This document shows positions 37,893 through 48,824 of a DNA stretch of 64,000 bases, piece by piece. The position numbers and the translations under genes are program-made. Location: positions 2,753,001-2,817,000 of the forward strand of contig JAPFBL010000003.1 of NCBI GenBank assembly GCA_026182355.1, given 5' to 3'. Under the pieces are notes generated by a model. The model did no database searches and had not been told where the DNA came from. It saw only the letters and a list, made by a program, of their open reading frames with translations. Each line of letters opens with the position of its first letter. Position 1 is the first letter of the stretch. This stretch comes from Hermatobates lingyangjiaoensis. Its lineage: Eukaryota > Arthropoda > Insecta > Hemiptera > Hermatobatidae.

Positions 37893-38730
37893 GCTTTTTA
37901 CTTTACTATAAGTAAAGTATAGTGATCGTGAAAAAATTCGATCTCGAGATTTTGACGGAATTACATGTTTTGAGGTCCCAGAAGTCGTTTTATGACGTTT
38001 TCACGATGATGTCTGTGTGTGTGTGTGTGTGTGGGTGGGTGGGTGGGTGGGTGCGTGTGTTAGCATTGCTTGTTACCACGCTACGGTCTAGAATCTTTGA
38101 TGGATCAAGTTGATATTTTACACAAAAATGGGCCTCATAGGGAAGAAGATCCCTATTGTTTGGGAAGAATTATGCATGATGGGAAAGTCACTTTTTTTGC
38201 CAAAAACCGTTTTTTTTAAAACATTTATTTCTCCTAAACTGATAACCCTAGAGTTTTGAAATTTTGACATTATCTTTGAGGTTTTAAATGCAACAAACGA
38301 AAAATATATTCAGAATTTTAAAACAACAGGAAATATTATTTTTTTAATAAAATGTAAAAATTTTGACTTATAATTCAATCTAAAACCTTGTGAGAGCGAT
38401 ACAAGCCATAGTGTTTGACGGACAAGAATGAAACTATGCCTATAAATAGAACATTATGTGTAGAATGAGTTGAGATATTCTTTTTTAAAATTACATTCGC
38501 TAATGGGGCGTTACAGTACGATTTCTGTTTTCAGAAAATGTTTTTTTGACGCTAAACGGCTCATTAAAAAATAATGAAAATTTGGCCAAAAATGGAACAA
38601 AAAATTAGCAATTCATAAAAAAAAAATCATGAAGTTTCAATTATGGGAAAGAGCAATAACGCTATAAAAACTGTTTGTTTATCTTAGACTAAGAGATCAC
38701 CTGCTATACTTGTCGAATTTTTTATATTTT
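37893..38730 (+). repeat. Dispersed repeat family, A segment, tandem copy 1
   Basis: It starts TTTACTTTACTATAAGTAAA and ends near 38730 just before the second copy begins in the same way. It holds a (GT)n(GGGT)n run at about 38009-38052. It is nearly identical to copy 2 over about 840 bases. Confidence 0.9.
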
Positions 38731-39590
38731 TTTACTTTACTATAACTAAAGTATAGTGATCGTGAAAAAATTCGATCCCGAGATTTTGACGGAATTACAT
38801 GTTTTGAGGTCCCAGAAGTCGTTTTATGACGTTTTTACGATGATGTCTGTGTGTGTGTGTGTGGGTGGGTGGGTGGGTGGGTGGGGGTGGGTGGGTGCGT
38901 GCGTGGGTGGGTGCGTGTGTTAGCATTGCTTGTTACCACGCTACGGTCCAGAATCTTTGATGGATGAAGTTGATATTTTACACAAAAATGGGCCCCATTT
39001 AGACGAAGATCACTATTGTTTGGGAAGAATTATGCATGATGGAAAAGTCACTTTTTTGCCAAAAACCGTTTTTTTTTAAAACATTTATTTCTCCTAAACT
39101 GATGACCCTAGAGTTTTGAAATTTTGACATTATCTTTGAGGTTTTAAATGCAACAAACGAAAAATATATTCAGAATTTTAAAACAACAGGAAATATTTTT
39201 TTATCAATAAAATGTAAAAATTTTGACTTATAATTCAATCTCAAACCTTGTGAGAGCGATACAAGCCATACTGTTTGACGGACAAGAATGAAACTATGCC
39301 TATAAATAGAACATTATATGGAGAATGAGTTGAAATATTTTTTTCTAAAATTACATTCGCTAAAGGGGCGTTACAGTTCGATTTGTGTTTTCAGAAAATG
39401 TTTTTTGACGCTAAACGGCTCGTTAAAAAATAATGAAAAGTTGACCAGAAATGGAACAAAAAATTAGCAATTCATAAAAAAAAATCATGAAGTTTCAATT
39501 ACGGGAAAGAGCAATAACGATATAAAAACCCTTTGTTTATCCTAGACTAAGAGATCACCTGCTATACTTGTCGAATTTTTTGTATTTTTT
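38731..39590 (+). repeat. Dispersed repeat family, A segment, tandem copy 2
   Basis: A near duplicate of 37893-38730 in direct orientation, with a longer (GGGT)n tract (38860-38925). It runs straight into the first B segment at about 39590. Confidence 0.9.
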
Positions 39591-40395
39591 TACATTGGTT
39601 ACATTGACTTAGAAATTTTTTGAGCGAATCCACTGAGATAAAATTGATGTTTCTAATGGAAGAATGAAAATATATTATTGACTTATAAGAGATGTAAGAG
39701 GAATAATATTGTGCAGGTAAATGATAACACTCAATAAAAAAAAATTCGTATATATGTTATTTGACAAAGGGGAAGGAAAATGATCTTATTAAATACTAAG
39801 AAGCCATAAAATTCCCAGTATAATAATTCTGTTAAAAACCAAAAATGTAAAAGATAATTCAAAATATAAATCTTTCGTTTAGAGATTAATAACTGTAATT
39901 ATCGTACATCTTTAATTAACAAATCACCTTAAAACAACATTTTCTTCCCTGTTTAAGATGTTTTTCAGAGAAAAAGAGGGTATTTTACTGTGTCAAAATT
40001 TTGAAAATTTTACATTAATATTCAATGTAGAAGGATGTCAAGTAAACGATGTAAGAAATCTACTGGCTATTTGAACAATAGCCATGTTCTCTTGTAGGAT
40101 AATATTTCGTTTCAAGAAATGTTCACATTGGTTTTTCAAAAATGTTTATTACTGCTGTAGTTATACTAATGAAATTATTTGCAAATAATAAATTATTTGT
40201 GATGTACAAAAATAAGCTTATAAATTGATATGTCCTTCAATCACTATCTGTACTACCTCATGAATGCAGTGCTAATAATTATATCCCATTTAGATATTTA
40301 TGTTATGCTTAAATAATACGTTATGTTTTATATACTCAAGAAATTTGACATTGAGTTACTTATAGTAAAGTAGAGTGTAGGCCACTCCAGATTTT
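39591..40395 (+). repeat. Dispersed repeat family, B segment, tandem copy 1
   Basis: It starts 'acattggttacattgactta' and ends CTTATAGTAAAGTAGAGTG, TAGGC, CACTCCAGATTTTTT. It is matched by a second direct copy at 40400-41218. No coding pattern is seen. Confidence 0.88.
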
Positions 40396-40399
40396 TTAC

Positions 40400-41218
40400 A
40401 TTGTTTACATTGACTTAGAAATTTTTTGACCAAATCCACTGAGATAAAATTGATATTTATAAAGGAATAATTTAAATTGTTTATTGACTTATATGAGATG
40501 TAAGAGGAATAATATTGTGCAGCAACATAATAACACTCACTCAGAAAAAATTCGTATATATGTTATTTGACAAAGGGGAAGGAAAATGATCTTATTAAAT
40601 ACTAGGAAGCTTATTATTATTATTATTTTAAAGATTAAAATTCCCAGTATAATAATTCTATAAAAGACCAAAAATGTAAATGATAATTCATAATTGGAAT
40701 CTTTCGTTTAGAGATTAATAAATGTAATTATCGTACATCTTTGATTGACAAAGCACCTTAAAATAACATTTTCTTCGCTGTTTAAGATGTTTTTCAGAGA
40801 AAAAAAGGGTATTTTCCTGTTTTAAATTTTAAAATTTTACTTTAATATTCAATGTAGAAGGATGTCAAGTAAACGATGTAAGAAATCCACTCGCTGTTTG
40901 AACGAAAGCCATTCTCTTGTAGGAGAATAAATCGTTTCAAGAAATGTTCAATTTGGTTTTTCAAAAATGTTATTACTGCTGTAGTTATACTAATGAAATT
41001 ATTTGCAAATAATAAATTATTTGTGATGTACAAAAATAAGCTTATAAATTGATATGTCCTTCAATCTCTATCTGTACTACCACAGGAATGAAAGACTAAT
41101 AATTATATCCCATTTAGTTTACGTTATGCTTAAATGAGACGTTATGTTTTATATACTCAAGAAATTTGACATTAAGTTACTTATAGTAAAGTAGAGTGTA
41201 GGCCACTCCAGATTTTTT
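40400..41218 (+). repeat. Dispersed repeat family, B segment, tandem copy 2
   Basis: A direct near-copy of 39591-40395 with the same terminal hairpin and T-run at 41186-41218. An ATT microsatellite (about 40613-40628) is unique to it. Confidence 0.88.
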
Positions 41219-42909
41219 CTATTGGTAAAATTTCGAACATGAAGTTAATTAAAAGTAAAAGTTAAATATTATCTTTCAAAATTGTTTCGCCTAAAGATAA
41301 ATTCCTTATTAACTATTTACTAGTATTATGAGGTATACTTGTTCCTCCTTCATAATGTCAATCTAAGGAATTATGATTCAGTTGTAGTCTGTCACATACA
41401 TATACTCTAAATATACAGTCTACAATACATGTGAAAAATTAATTCATAAAAAAAAACCCGATGGGATTAGTTATTCTCAGATTGACTTTTTGTACACCTT
41501 TGCGAAGCCGAGGCAAACAGCTAAACTGTAATGTGCTTTATGAAAGTGTATTGTTCCACACTTGTAGTATTTTTTTCTTATATTATAATACAGTCTCATT
41601 TTGATTGTTTTCTTGATGGGGCATGCAAGATCTATAACAATAGATCCATTCATTTCTTTAATAAGGAGTTCAATGGCCTTTACTATGCAATAACCTTGGG
41701 TTGTTAAAGTTAATCAGTATCTCCAGCCATCAGTATGGTGTTGGTTTCAAATGGACTTGGGTGCAGTGCACTGAGTGCAGCTCATTTTGGAGTGATATAA
41801 AGGGTCTTCCAGCAGTTACGCTAACAACGACAAGCGGGATTGCCTAACCCATCCGTGAAACATCTGTAGCTAACGGTCCGGCTGGGTCTTTCTTGAAATA
41901 TCCTATAAAATATCATGCAATGAAATCAATGTTTCATTTCTAAAATTGGTTTTTATTTCAATAAGCGCTTTTATATATTTTTGTTCCAACATCAGTTTCA
42001 CTCTTTGGATAATTCCATTTATTCCTAATGTTTGAATTCATTTAAATTATCAGTTGAACAATACAAGTGATGTACTTGACATTTTTCCTCTTACAGTCTT
42101 AACAAAATTTTACAAATTCTTTCCATAATAAGTATTACTTATTTTACTTCACAATTATGAGTTGGAAATATGCCATATCATAATATTTCATATGTAACTT
42201 TCTCAAATATCATATTCGTATATTTTCACCGAGGAAGTGTTCAAGATGAGCATAAAATATGTATACTAAGCAAAGTGCCCAACTTTAATAATTTTATCAT
42301 TCCTGCAGATTATGTATAATTGCTTTAAATGACTAAAAGGTAAATTCGAACAATAACACGTTCATAATGACTGAATTTTTGTTTTGTTCTTATAAATTAT
42401 CTGATATACTAATGTTGGATTCGTTCCAGCAATTGTGTACGTTGTCTTTGTTGAAGAGGTCTTTGTTTAAGAAGTGCTTGAACATCAGAATACGAAGAGG
42501 TTTATTCAATTCTAATGCAACTATTTCTAAGCTCTGTGTTATAAGAATATACATTTATTTTTATTTTCCAGCCAAAGATAGATGTAAATTCTCTGTCTCG
42601 CTATTATATTTCCATCTCTCTCCCTCTCTCATCTCCTTTTGTCTATCATATGCATTTTGAGTTATTTTGACTTGTAACTTACTGTTTTTTAGTATTATTC
42701 TTAATTACGATTATTAATATAATTATAGTCCTTCATTATTATTTCTGTTTATTATTATATTAATTATCACGAAATGATGAATGGAGATAAATCAACTAGT
42801 GTTTTGCAAATTGTAATAAATGTTTGAAATAATTTGTCGATTTAAATGAAAATGGTTAACTGGAATGGACTGTTGTGAACATTGATGATGGCTTAGCCCT
42901 TTGTTGCAG
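41219..42909. other. Intron 3, right end: no gene seen
   Basis: AT-rich, with a GC-richer patch at 41690-41890 that looks repeat-derived but that I could not identify. It ends with the acceptor of the fourth exon. Confidence 0.45.
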
Positions 42910-43010
42910 TCCCGGCTACGAGGAGAATAATGCCTACTGGGTGGGAGCCACTGACTCCAGTCTGGAGGGCGACTTCCGCTGGTCCGACAACCTTCCCTTC
43001 TCTTACACCA
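42910..43010 (+). CDS. Exon: central C-type lectin domain (WVGATD)
   Basis: This short exon was too small to be listed as an open frame; I found it from its acceptor CTTTGTTGCAG, donor ACCA|GTCAGT and GC-rich composition. Its first base completes the AG left by the previous exon as a Ser codon. It reads SPGYEENNAYWVGATDSS, then EGDFRWSDNLPFSYT. The WVGATD core corresponds to the highly conserved WIG strand of the CTLD fold, and GDFRWSDxxPxxYTNW is the usual continuation. It leaves one base over, matching the next exon. Confidence 0.9.
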
Positions 43011-44940
43011 GTCAGTACATGCATTTTATTCATCAATAAAAATTAATCATCTTCATCAATTCTATTCCTACATGACTAAATTATCATATTTGATGTCATT
43101 GTCAGTAATAATAAAATTATTATAACGCTAAATATTATCACAAAGTAATAAGGTTATACAGATGAAGTTAGTTAGTAACACACAGGTTTAGTTGGGTTAA
43201 CCAAAGTGACGACCTCAGATAGAAGACCCCACAAAAATGCGCCAAACCTGGCAAGTACCCCTTCAACTCTCTGATATTGTTATTGAACACAATAAGGTCA
43301 TTGACTTGAATAGGTTTGGTTTTGAGGTTTGTTCATGCCAGAACATAACTGGTTAGTGAGAGATGAGGTCAAGTATTATCTAATCCTGCAAAGAACATGT
43401 GGCTTGATGCCACATTTAAATCAATCAAATCATTAAATTGACTGTCACTGAGCTTAGAAGTGCATTCGATTGTAGTAAGATTTAGGGTGATTAATGAAGT
43501 TTTTATTGTGATAGTTCGTTTACAAAAATAGATGTTTCATTGAAAATTATATTAAAAACTTCGATAATATACACATACCCAATACTATTTAATATTATTA
43601 AACAATTGTGAGTGATTTTTGGGGGTCTAATTCTGTTTTGTTTGCAGCTAGTGGTTAGAGTGATTGTTTTGCCTATACTGTTTTGTCTGGATTTAAAATC
43701 TAAGATGATTTCAAGACTTTTTCTCTTGTTATGTGGCAGGTGGATAAGACATATACGTCTCTCGGAGAGGATGTAAGCCATTGCCATCGACCCAAATACA
43801 CAGCATAATGAAATTTCTTTTGAAAAATTCATTTTTGAAACAATATTTTTCCTATCTACCTACTGTTTTTATTGATAACTAAGTAATCTGCCACCAATCT
43901 CCTTTTAAATTTCAGTAAGACACCTGAGATAGGAATAAACTTATTTGTCGCATGTGTTCCATTTTGAAATGCAAAAACACTTAACACGCAGTGAAGGACC
44001 TGGTATATAGTAAGTCAATATGGTTCAGAACTCCGGCTAGAAAGAAAGTATACTTACCAGAAGTCCAGGAATAATGTACCCCACATATGGACTCAATGTG
44101 GCATTAAAAGATTACACAAGCCTATTGACTGCTTCTACCCTGGCCTTAGAAACAATTAAAAATGAATAAAAATTAAGAACCATTCATTTGCTGGAAGCTA
44201 TCAGTTGGTAACTAGTCTGCTTCACTCCTGATAAAATTTATGTAGAATATATCAAATTTTCTATCCAAGTAAAAGAAATGTAACAGATTGATAACCATTA
44301 AAATTGAAACTAATAAGTATTAAGTACTTTCCCACTACGGAAATTATTACATTCACTTATTACCAACTGGTATACATTTATAAATAGTTAATTTGAATCG
44401 GTAATATTCTGAACTAAATTTGTATTCATTTACTTTTAAAAGGAACGAATTTTAATTGTTCATTACAAAAACATTTTGGAAGATGTTAAGTAAAATATAG
44501 TTGCGGTATATTTGGTAAAAGTATTTTCTTTTAATATAAAAAAAAATGAAATATTCGTTTATAGTCAATTAAAGCTTAATAATTTATTTATAATTTATGA
44601 TGGAAGGTAATTATTAATTTTAGTGAAAAGCTGTTAAGAGGTCAAGGTGCCTCTTAAATTAGTAACATCCGCGTTGAAGACTTGAAAAATTAACGTTCAG
44701 TAATTTCCTTTAGGCTTTGTAATTGGTGAATAATACTAAAAAACTTGCTTCAAACTTTAAACTTCAAAGTTTAGAACTCTAAAGAAGGCTAAAAACTTGA
44801 GGTGGAAAGTATTATAGAAATGACTGTTTGCTGGAAGTCGCTTGAATTAATGGATCCAATGAAGCGGAGAGATTGTCGGACGTAGAACGAAACATGAATT
44901 CCAATTAATTCAAACTTTTTAGCCCTAAATATTCTTTATT
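43011..44940. other. Intron 4, left part: no feature seen
   Basis: AT-rich intron. The 109-codon minus-strand open frame at 43503-43832 has no recognisable domain and I treat it as chance. Confidence 0.45.
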
Positions 44941-45055
44941 ATGTCTTTCTTATTTTTACAAAAGGTTTGTAAAGTCTTGCATACACAAAATGAAATTATT
45001 TTCTTTGCTTATAATTACTTAAATAATATATGTTATTATATGTATACATATATAA

Positions 45056-45060
<5 letters not shown>

Positions 45061-45096
<36 letters not shown>

Positions 45097-45113
45097 AATG
45101 TGTGTGTGTGTGT
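45061..45113. repeat. (TA)n-(TG)n compound microsatellite
   Basis: A run of about 15 TA units passes directly into TG units, immediately left of fold-back 4. Confidence 0.95.
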
Positions 45114-45126
45114 ATGTGTAACAGTT

Positions 45127-45382
45127 CAAAATTGAGGATAGGTAGCATACAAAGTAAAGAAACACACATACAAACTCAACTTTTCGGGCAATCCGTCTTC
45201 AGGAGAAAAGAGAAAGGAAGAGCAAGCACGTTGTAGAACATGACTAACGACTAGTTTACTAGCCGTTGTGTCTACAACGTGCTTGGTCTCCCTTTCTCTT
45301 TTCTCCTGAAGACGGATTACCCGAAAATTTGAGTTTGTATAAGTGTGTTTCTTTACTTTGTGTGCTACCTATCCTCAAATTT
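45127..45382. repeat. Fold-back element 4, arms of about 110 bp
   Basis: Arms 45127-45237 and 45274-45382 are near reverse complements: AAAATTGAGGATAGGTAGCA at left answers TGCTACCTATCCTCAAATTTT at right. Each arm contains the CTGAAGA...GAAA core. Confidence 0.92.
45303..45333 (+). ncRNA. Hammerhead-ribozyme-like motif in fold-back 4
   Basis: CTC, CTGAAGA, C, GG-ATTAC-CC, GAAA, then GAG pairing with CTC. Stem II is only two pairs and stem III is hardly a stem. It follows the same layout as the others, again with one extra base between CTGAAGA and stem II. Confidence 0.3.
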
Positions 45383-45446
45383 TAATTGTTATTACGTCCA
45401 GTTTGGATCGCTTTTCCATTTATTAAGTGAATATATATAAATATAT

Positions 45447-45685
45447 ATAAATTCAAAACGAAGGAAACACACAGAAAGACACAGACATAACTCACATCGA
45501 TATTTCGACCATCGTCGTCATCAGGAGGTGTGAAGAGCGAAGAGTCCCGCAGGAAGGCAGGGTGGTGACTCCCGTCTTCCTGCGGGACTCTTCGCTCTTC
45601 ACACCTCCTGATGACGACGATGGTCGAATTATCGATGTGAGTTATGTCTGTGTCTTTCTGTGTGTTTCCTTCGTTTTGAATTTAT
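45447..45685. repeat. Fold-back element 5, arms of about 110 bp
   Basis: Outer ends ATAAATTCAAAACGAAGG and CCTTCGTTTTGAATTTAT, inner ends GCAGGAAG and CTTCCTGC, centre near 45566. Each arm contains CTGATGA...GAA. Confidence 0.93.
45595..45638 (+). ncRNA. Hammerhead-ribozyme-like motif in fold-back 5
   Basis: CACCTC, CTGATGA, C, GAC-GATG-GTC, GAA, then GATGTG, which pairs with CACCTC except at one C-U position. The plus arm has GAATTATC where the minus arm has GAAATATC, so the core is intact only on the minus-strand arm (about 45494-45537). Confidence 0.35.
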
Positions 45686-45750
45686 TTTATTTAAAAAAGT
45701 CCGCTGGACCATTTCTTTTAATTGTATATATACATATATATATATATATA

Positions 45751-46040
45751 TAATACAGGCAGTTCGCAAACATGAAGATAACAATTGATAGAGATAACGT
45801 CATACTAGCGCTTCCAGCGTACGAGAGGTTAACCACTCGTCATTCCTTTCTTATTAGTTTAATTTTAGTACCAAATTGATGCTAATTGAGCTAATTAATA
45901 CTAATATAGTAGTTTTTGATACTAAAATTAAACTAATAAGAAAGGAGTGACGAGTAGTTAACCTCCCGTACGCTGGAAGCGCTAGTCTGACGTTATCTCT
46001 ATCAATTGTTATCTCCATGTCTTACGAACTGCCTGTATTA
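45751..46040. mobile_element. Fold-back MITE with TA-flanked CAGGCAG termini
   Basis: The ends are TA-CAGGCAGTTCG at left and its reverse complement CGAACTGCCTG-TA at right, with long arms (about 130 bases) around a short asymmetric centre near 45895. A TA duplication beside a CAGG terminus suggests a Tc1/mariner-type target, so this is probably a non-autonomous mariner-like fold-back element. No ribozyme-like core is present. Confidence 0.7.
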
Positions 46041-46055
46041 TATTCTAGCCATATT

Positions 46056-46056
46056 C

Positions 46057-46148
<92 letters not shown>
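46056..46148. repeat. (TA)n-(TG)n-(GA)n compound microsatellite
   Basis: Three dinucleotide tracts in series directly follow the MITE. Confidence 0.95.
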
Positions 46149-46152
<4 letters not shown>

Positions 46153-46613
46153 CATTACAATTGACTATACTGTAGATTTTACTTCGAGTCGTTACAGATT
46201 ATAATGTTTTGAGAATCTGGGGATTCAAAAAATGTAGAGTAATGCCTTACCCTAATACGCAATATGACAATGACTCATTACACGGTGTGTCCTGCATAGA
46301 GTTCTCAAACTTAAGAAACACTTCAAAAATGGTTACAGAGGATTTCCAAACATGCATTCCTTCAACATCTAGGCATCAAATGACTAATAATTACTGTACT
46401 TTACTTCTGGTAAACAAAAATTATATAGTTGATTGTCATTAAAAACAGAAATTAGATATGGTCCCAAATACTATTGTTAAGGAAGAATAGTCGCAAAAGG
46501 ATGTAACTCTGTAACAGTCTGACTGCTGTAATCAAATTGATTCAGTGTTCAAGAACTTTGCAATCTGTTATAGTGTGGTTTTTACTCATATTGGGGAAAG
46601 TATTAAGTCTACA

Positions 46614-46690
46614 CACAAAAAAGGTTTCTTATAATAAACCTTTCTTATAATAAAGGTTTCTTATAATAAACCTTTTTTGTGTGGAGACTT
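46614..46690. repeat. Small palindrome with triplicated core
   Basis: AAGTCTACACACAAAAAAGG and its near complement CCTTTTTTGTGTGGAGACTT flank three copies of a TTTCTTATAATAAA-like unit. The GTGTGGAGACTT end resembles the ends of fold-back 2 (11262-11282). Confidence 0.75.
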
Positions 46691-46893
46691 AATTGATTCA
46701 GTGTAATGAAAATATAATTTACTAAGTTTTGACAGTATCAGATTCGACATTTACTTTCCTAGAGTTCCGAATAATAATGAATAAGTTTTTATAAATTCAC
46801 ATGCGAACCTACAGTGACTTGAAATTTCATTCGATAAAAGTAACTTTCATTCAAGACCTGCGATGTTGGACCTTGTATACGATATATCAGGGT

Positions 46894-47005
46894 GGGTGCA
46901 ACTATACATATTAGTAATATAATACTGCAACCTATGGGATTCAACTATACATAGTGGGTGCAACTATACATATTAGTAATATAATACTGCAACATATGGG
47001 ATTCA
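46894..47005. repeat. 62-bp tandem duplication
   Basis: GGGTGCAACTATACATATTA begins at 46894 and again at 46956, the second copy being cut short after 'tatgggattcat'. Confidence 0.9.
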
Positions 47006-47067
47006 TATTTTTTAAAAGAAGTATGAATTTCTTGTTGAAGATTTATATATAGTAGTATTAGTAGGAG

Positions 47068-47395
47068 GCAACCCTTTAGGTTGCAGTAGCTGTCTCACAA
47101 ACGAATACACACAGGCCGAACATTGGGCCCTTTGTGATACTACACAATCAAGATTGATTCTACATTGGGAGTCCTAAATTTTGCCTAACTCAAGTCTATT
47201 TAGAGTAAGGATCTTTAACGAGTACCTGACATCGTACAGGCTTGGTACCGACGGCTTAGTGTCCTCTTCCAGGGACGACCTGCTCAGATTTACTCACCTC
47301 CCACGTGAATAAATTGAGGGCCAGGTGGGTATCGATCCCCGGACCTACCAATTCAGAGACGAGTACATAATCACTGAGCTAACCTCACCCCCTAA
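47068..47395 (-). mobile_element. tRNA-derived SINE, second copy
   Basis: Minus strand: GTTAGCTCAGTGATTATGTA (A-box region), then CCGGGGATCGATACCCACCT, where the B box carries base changes against the copy at 13011. The body is colinear with that copy, with about 30 extra bases at 47240-47275. I found no clear target-site duplication, so this copy is older. Confidence 0.85.
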
Positions 47396-47399
47396 CATT

Positions 47400-48040
47400 T
47401 ATGTGCAAAATGATAACATTATTTCAATTTATTATAAATAAAATGAAGTCATTTTGAAAAAAAAATGAATGTGAGATTTATCAAAACGTAACATGGAACA
47501 CGAAGGTGATAGAAATATCTAAGGAAACTTTTGTTTTAAGATTAAATCTGTAAATTCATGTAACAGTTACTTCTGTTAAGACCAAATATACTCTTCTGCT
47601 GTAAGATATTCCTTTCTAGAACTTCGGGTCATAACCATACATATATACGTTCACTTTGCACCGCTGTGGTATTACTGATTGTATCATATGCTTGTGTAGT
47701 CCAATATTCATAGGTTATATGAAAATTTAATTCAATTAGCCTTAGTAAACTACAAAGACAAGTATGTCTAGGTCTAACGAGAGCAATGACTAGATGTCTT
47801 ATTTTTAGCATAGAAAAGTTATTAATTTTCTCGTTTGTAGAGATTTTTATCAAGAATGAAAACGTCTATAATCATCTCTTACTGTTTGGCATTAAAAATT
47901 CTTCAACAACGTCCGCACAAGAAATTTTTTTGTTTGGTCTGCTAAGTGATCATAATTGGTAACCTTAGAATCATCTTATTTCCGTGACATCAATTTCAAA
48001 GACTGTGAAATTTAATTTTTTTTAAAATTACATTTGCAAT
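47400..48040. other. Intron 4 stretch, no feature seen
   Basis: AT-rich with one chance minus-strand open frame. Confidence 0.4.
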
Positions 48041-48049
48041 ATCAGAATT

Positions 48050-48398
48050 GGGCCAGTAAAGAAAACAAACCTTAACTCTTTACTAAGAATATGGACTGCC
48101 GGGGAATGAGGCAATGAACTATTCGTTAAAGGTTTGACACAAACAAACCTTGTACGGTTTAGTGCCTTATATACACCGCCCACTACCTTCCTCATCGATG
48201 CAATTAATGATTATTTAAAAAAGAACAGGAAAAAAGTTGGCTAATAATGAGTTCTATTCCCCTATTTATGAGTTTGGTATTCCTTTTAAACGATACCTGC
48301 ATTAAAATAAAACAAAGCTCAACAGATTGTCTACGAATTTTATATTCTGTTTACTTAAAATATAGTAAAGTTGAGTGCAGGCTACTCCAGATTTTTCT
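48050..48398 (+). pseudogene. LINE RNase H remnant joined to B-type 3' terminus
   Basis: The stretch reading GLPGNEAMNYSLKV matches the GIQGNEAL region of the copy at 20840. About 250 bases on comes AGTAAAGTTGAGTG, CAGGC, TACTCCAGATTTTT, the family's terminal hairpin and T-run. The LINE end and the B terminus are thus joined here too. Confidence 0.6.
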
Positions 48399-48559
48399 TC
48401 TTTTCCAAACTGTAATTTATGGCATTTAATTACTGCTTCTAATTATATCAATATGTTATTATAAATTCATTTCCATGCTAAGAATTTTAATTATTGGATT
48501 ATTTATTTTCTCAAATATTTCCACTATTTGTCATTATTATTATATTATTATTATTATCT

Positions 48560-48824
48560 TGCCAGAAAAGTGATTTGGTGAAGAAAATTGGTATATTCTC
48601 ACCAGAAACCATCAGGACCAAAATGATCGAGAGGGCTGATGTATGGAAAATGGTTGAAGGCCTAGTCAAAAGTATCCTCTCTACAAAAAAGAGGCACTTA
48701 GAGGGGAATGACTAATTCTAAATTCAAGAAGAAAAGGGGGTGTTTTAGTTGGTAGTCTGGTTTACTGTGAGCCCTGCACAATATGCGTAAATGCATTTCA
48801 CCTCCTTACCAAAAAAAAAAAAAA
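48560..48824 (+). pseudogene. R1-like LINE ORF2 C-terminus with poly(A) tail
   Basis: The last codons read IFSPETIRTKMIERADVWKM and then VEGLVKSILSTKKRHLEGN before a stop at about 48713, in the style of the C-terminal tail of R1-clade ORF2. A 3' untranslated stretch follows, ending in 14 A residues at about 48811-48824. The tail fixes the plus-strand orientation and the element's 3' end. Confidence 0.55.

Noticed and set aside
43503..43832. 109-codon minus-strand open frame
   Set aside because: No recognisable domain, AT-rich codon content like its surroundings, and no splice or promoter context.
45751..46040. Sixth hammerhead-like fold-back
   Set aside because: It lacks the YTGANGA and GAAA core and has TA-CAGG termini typical of another transposon class.
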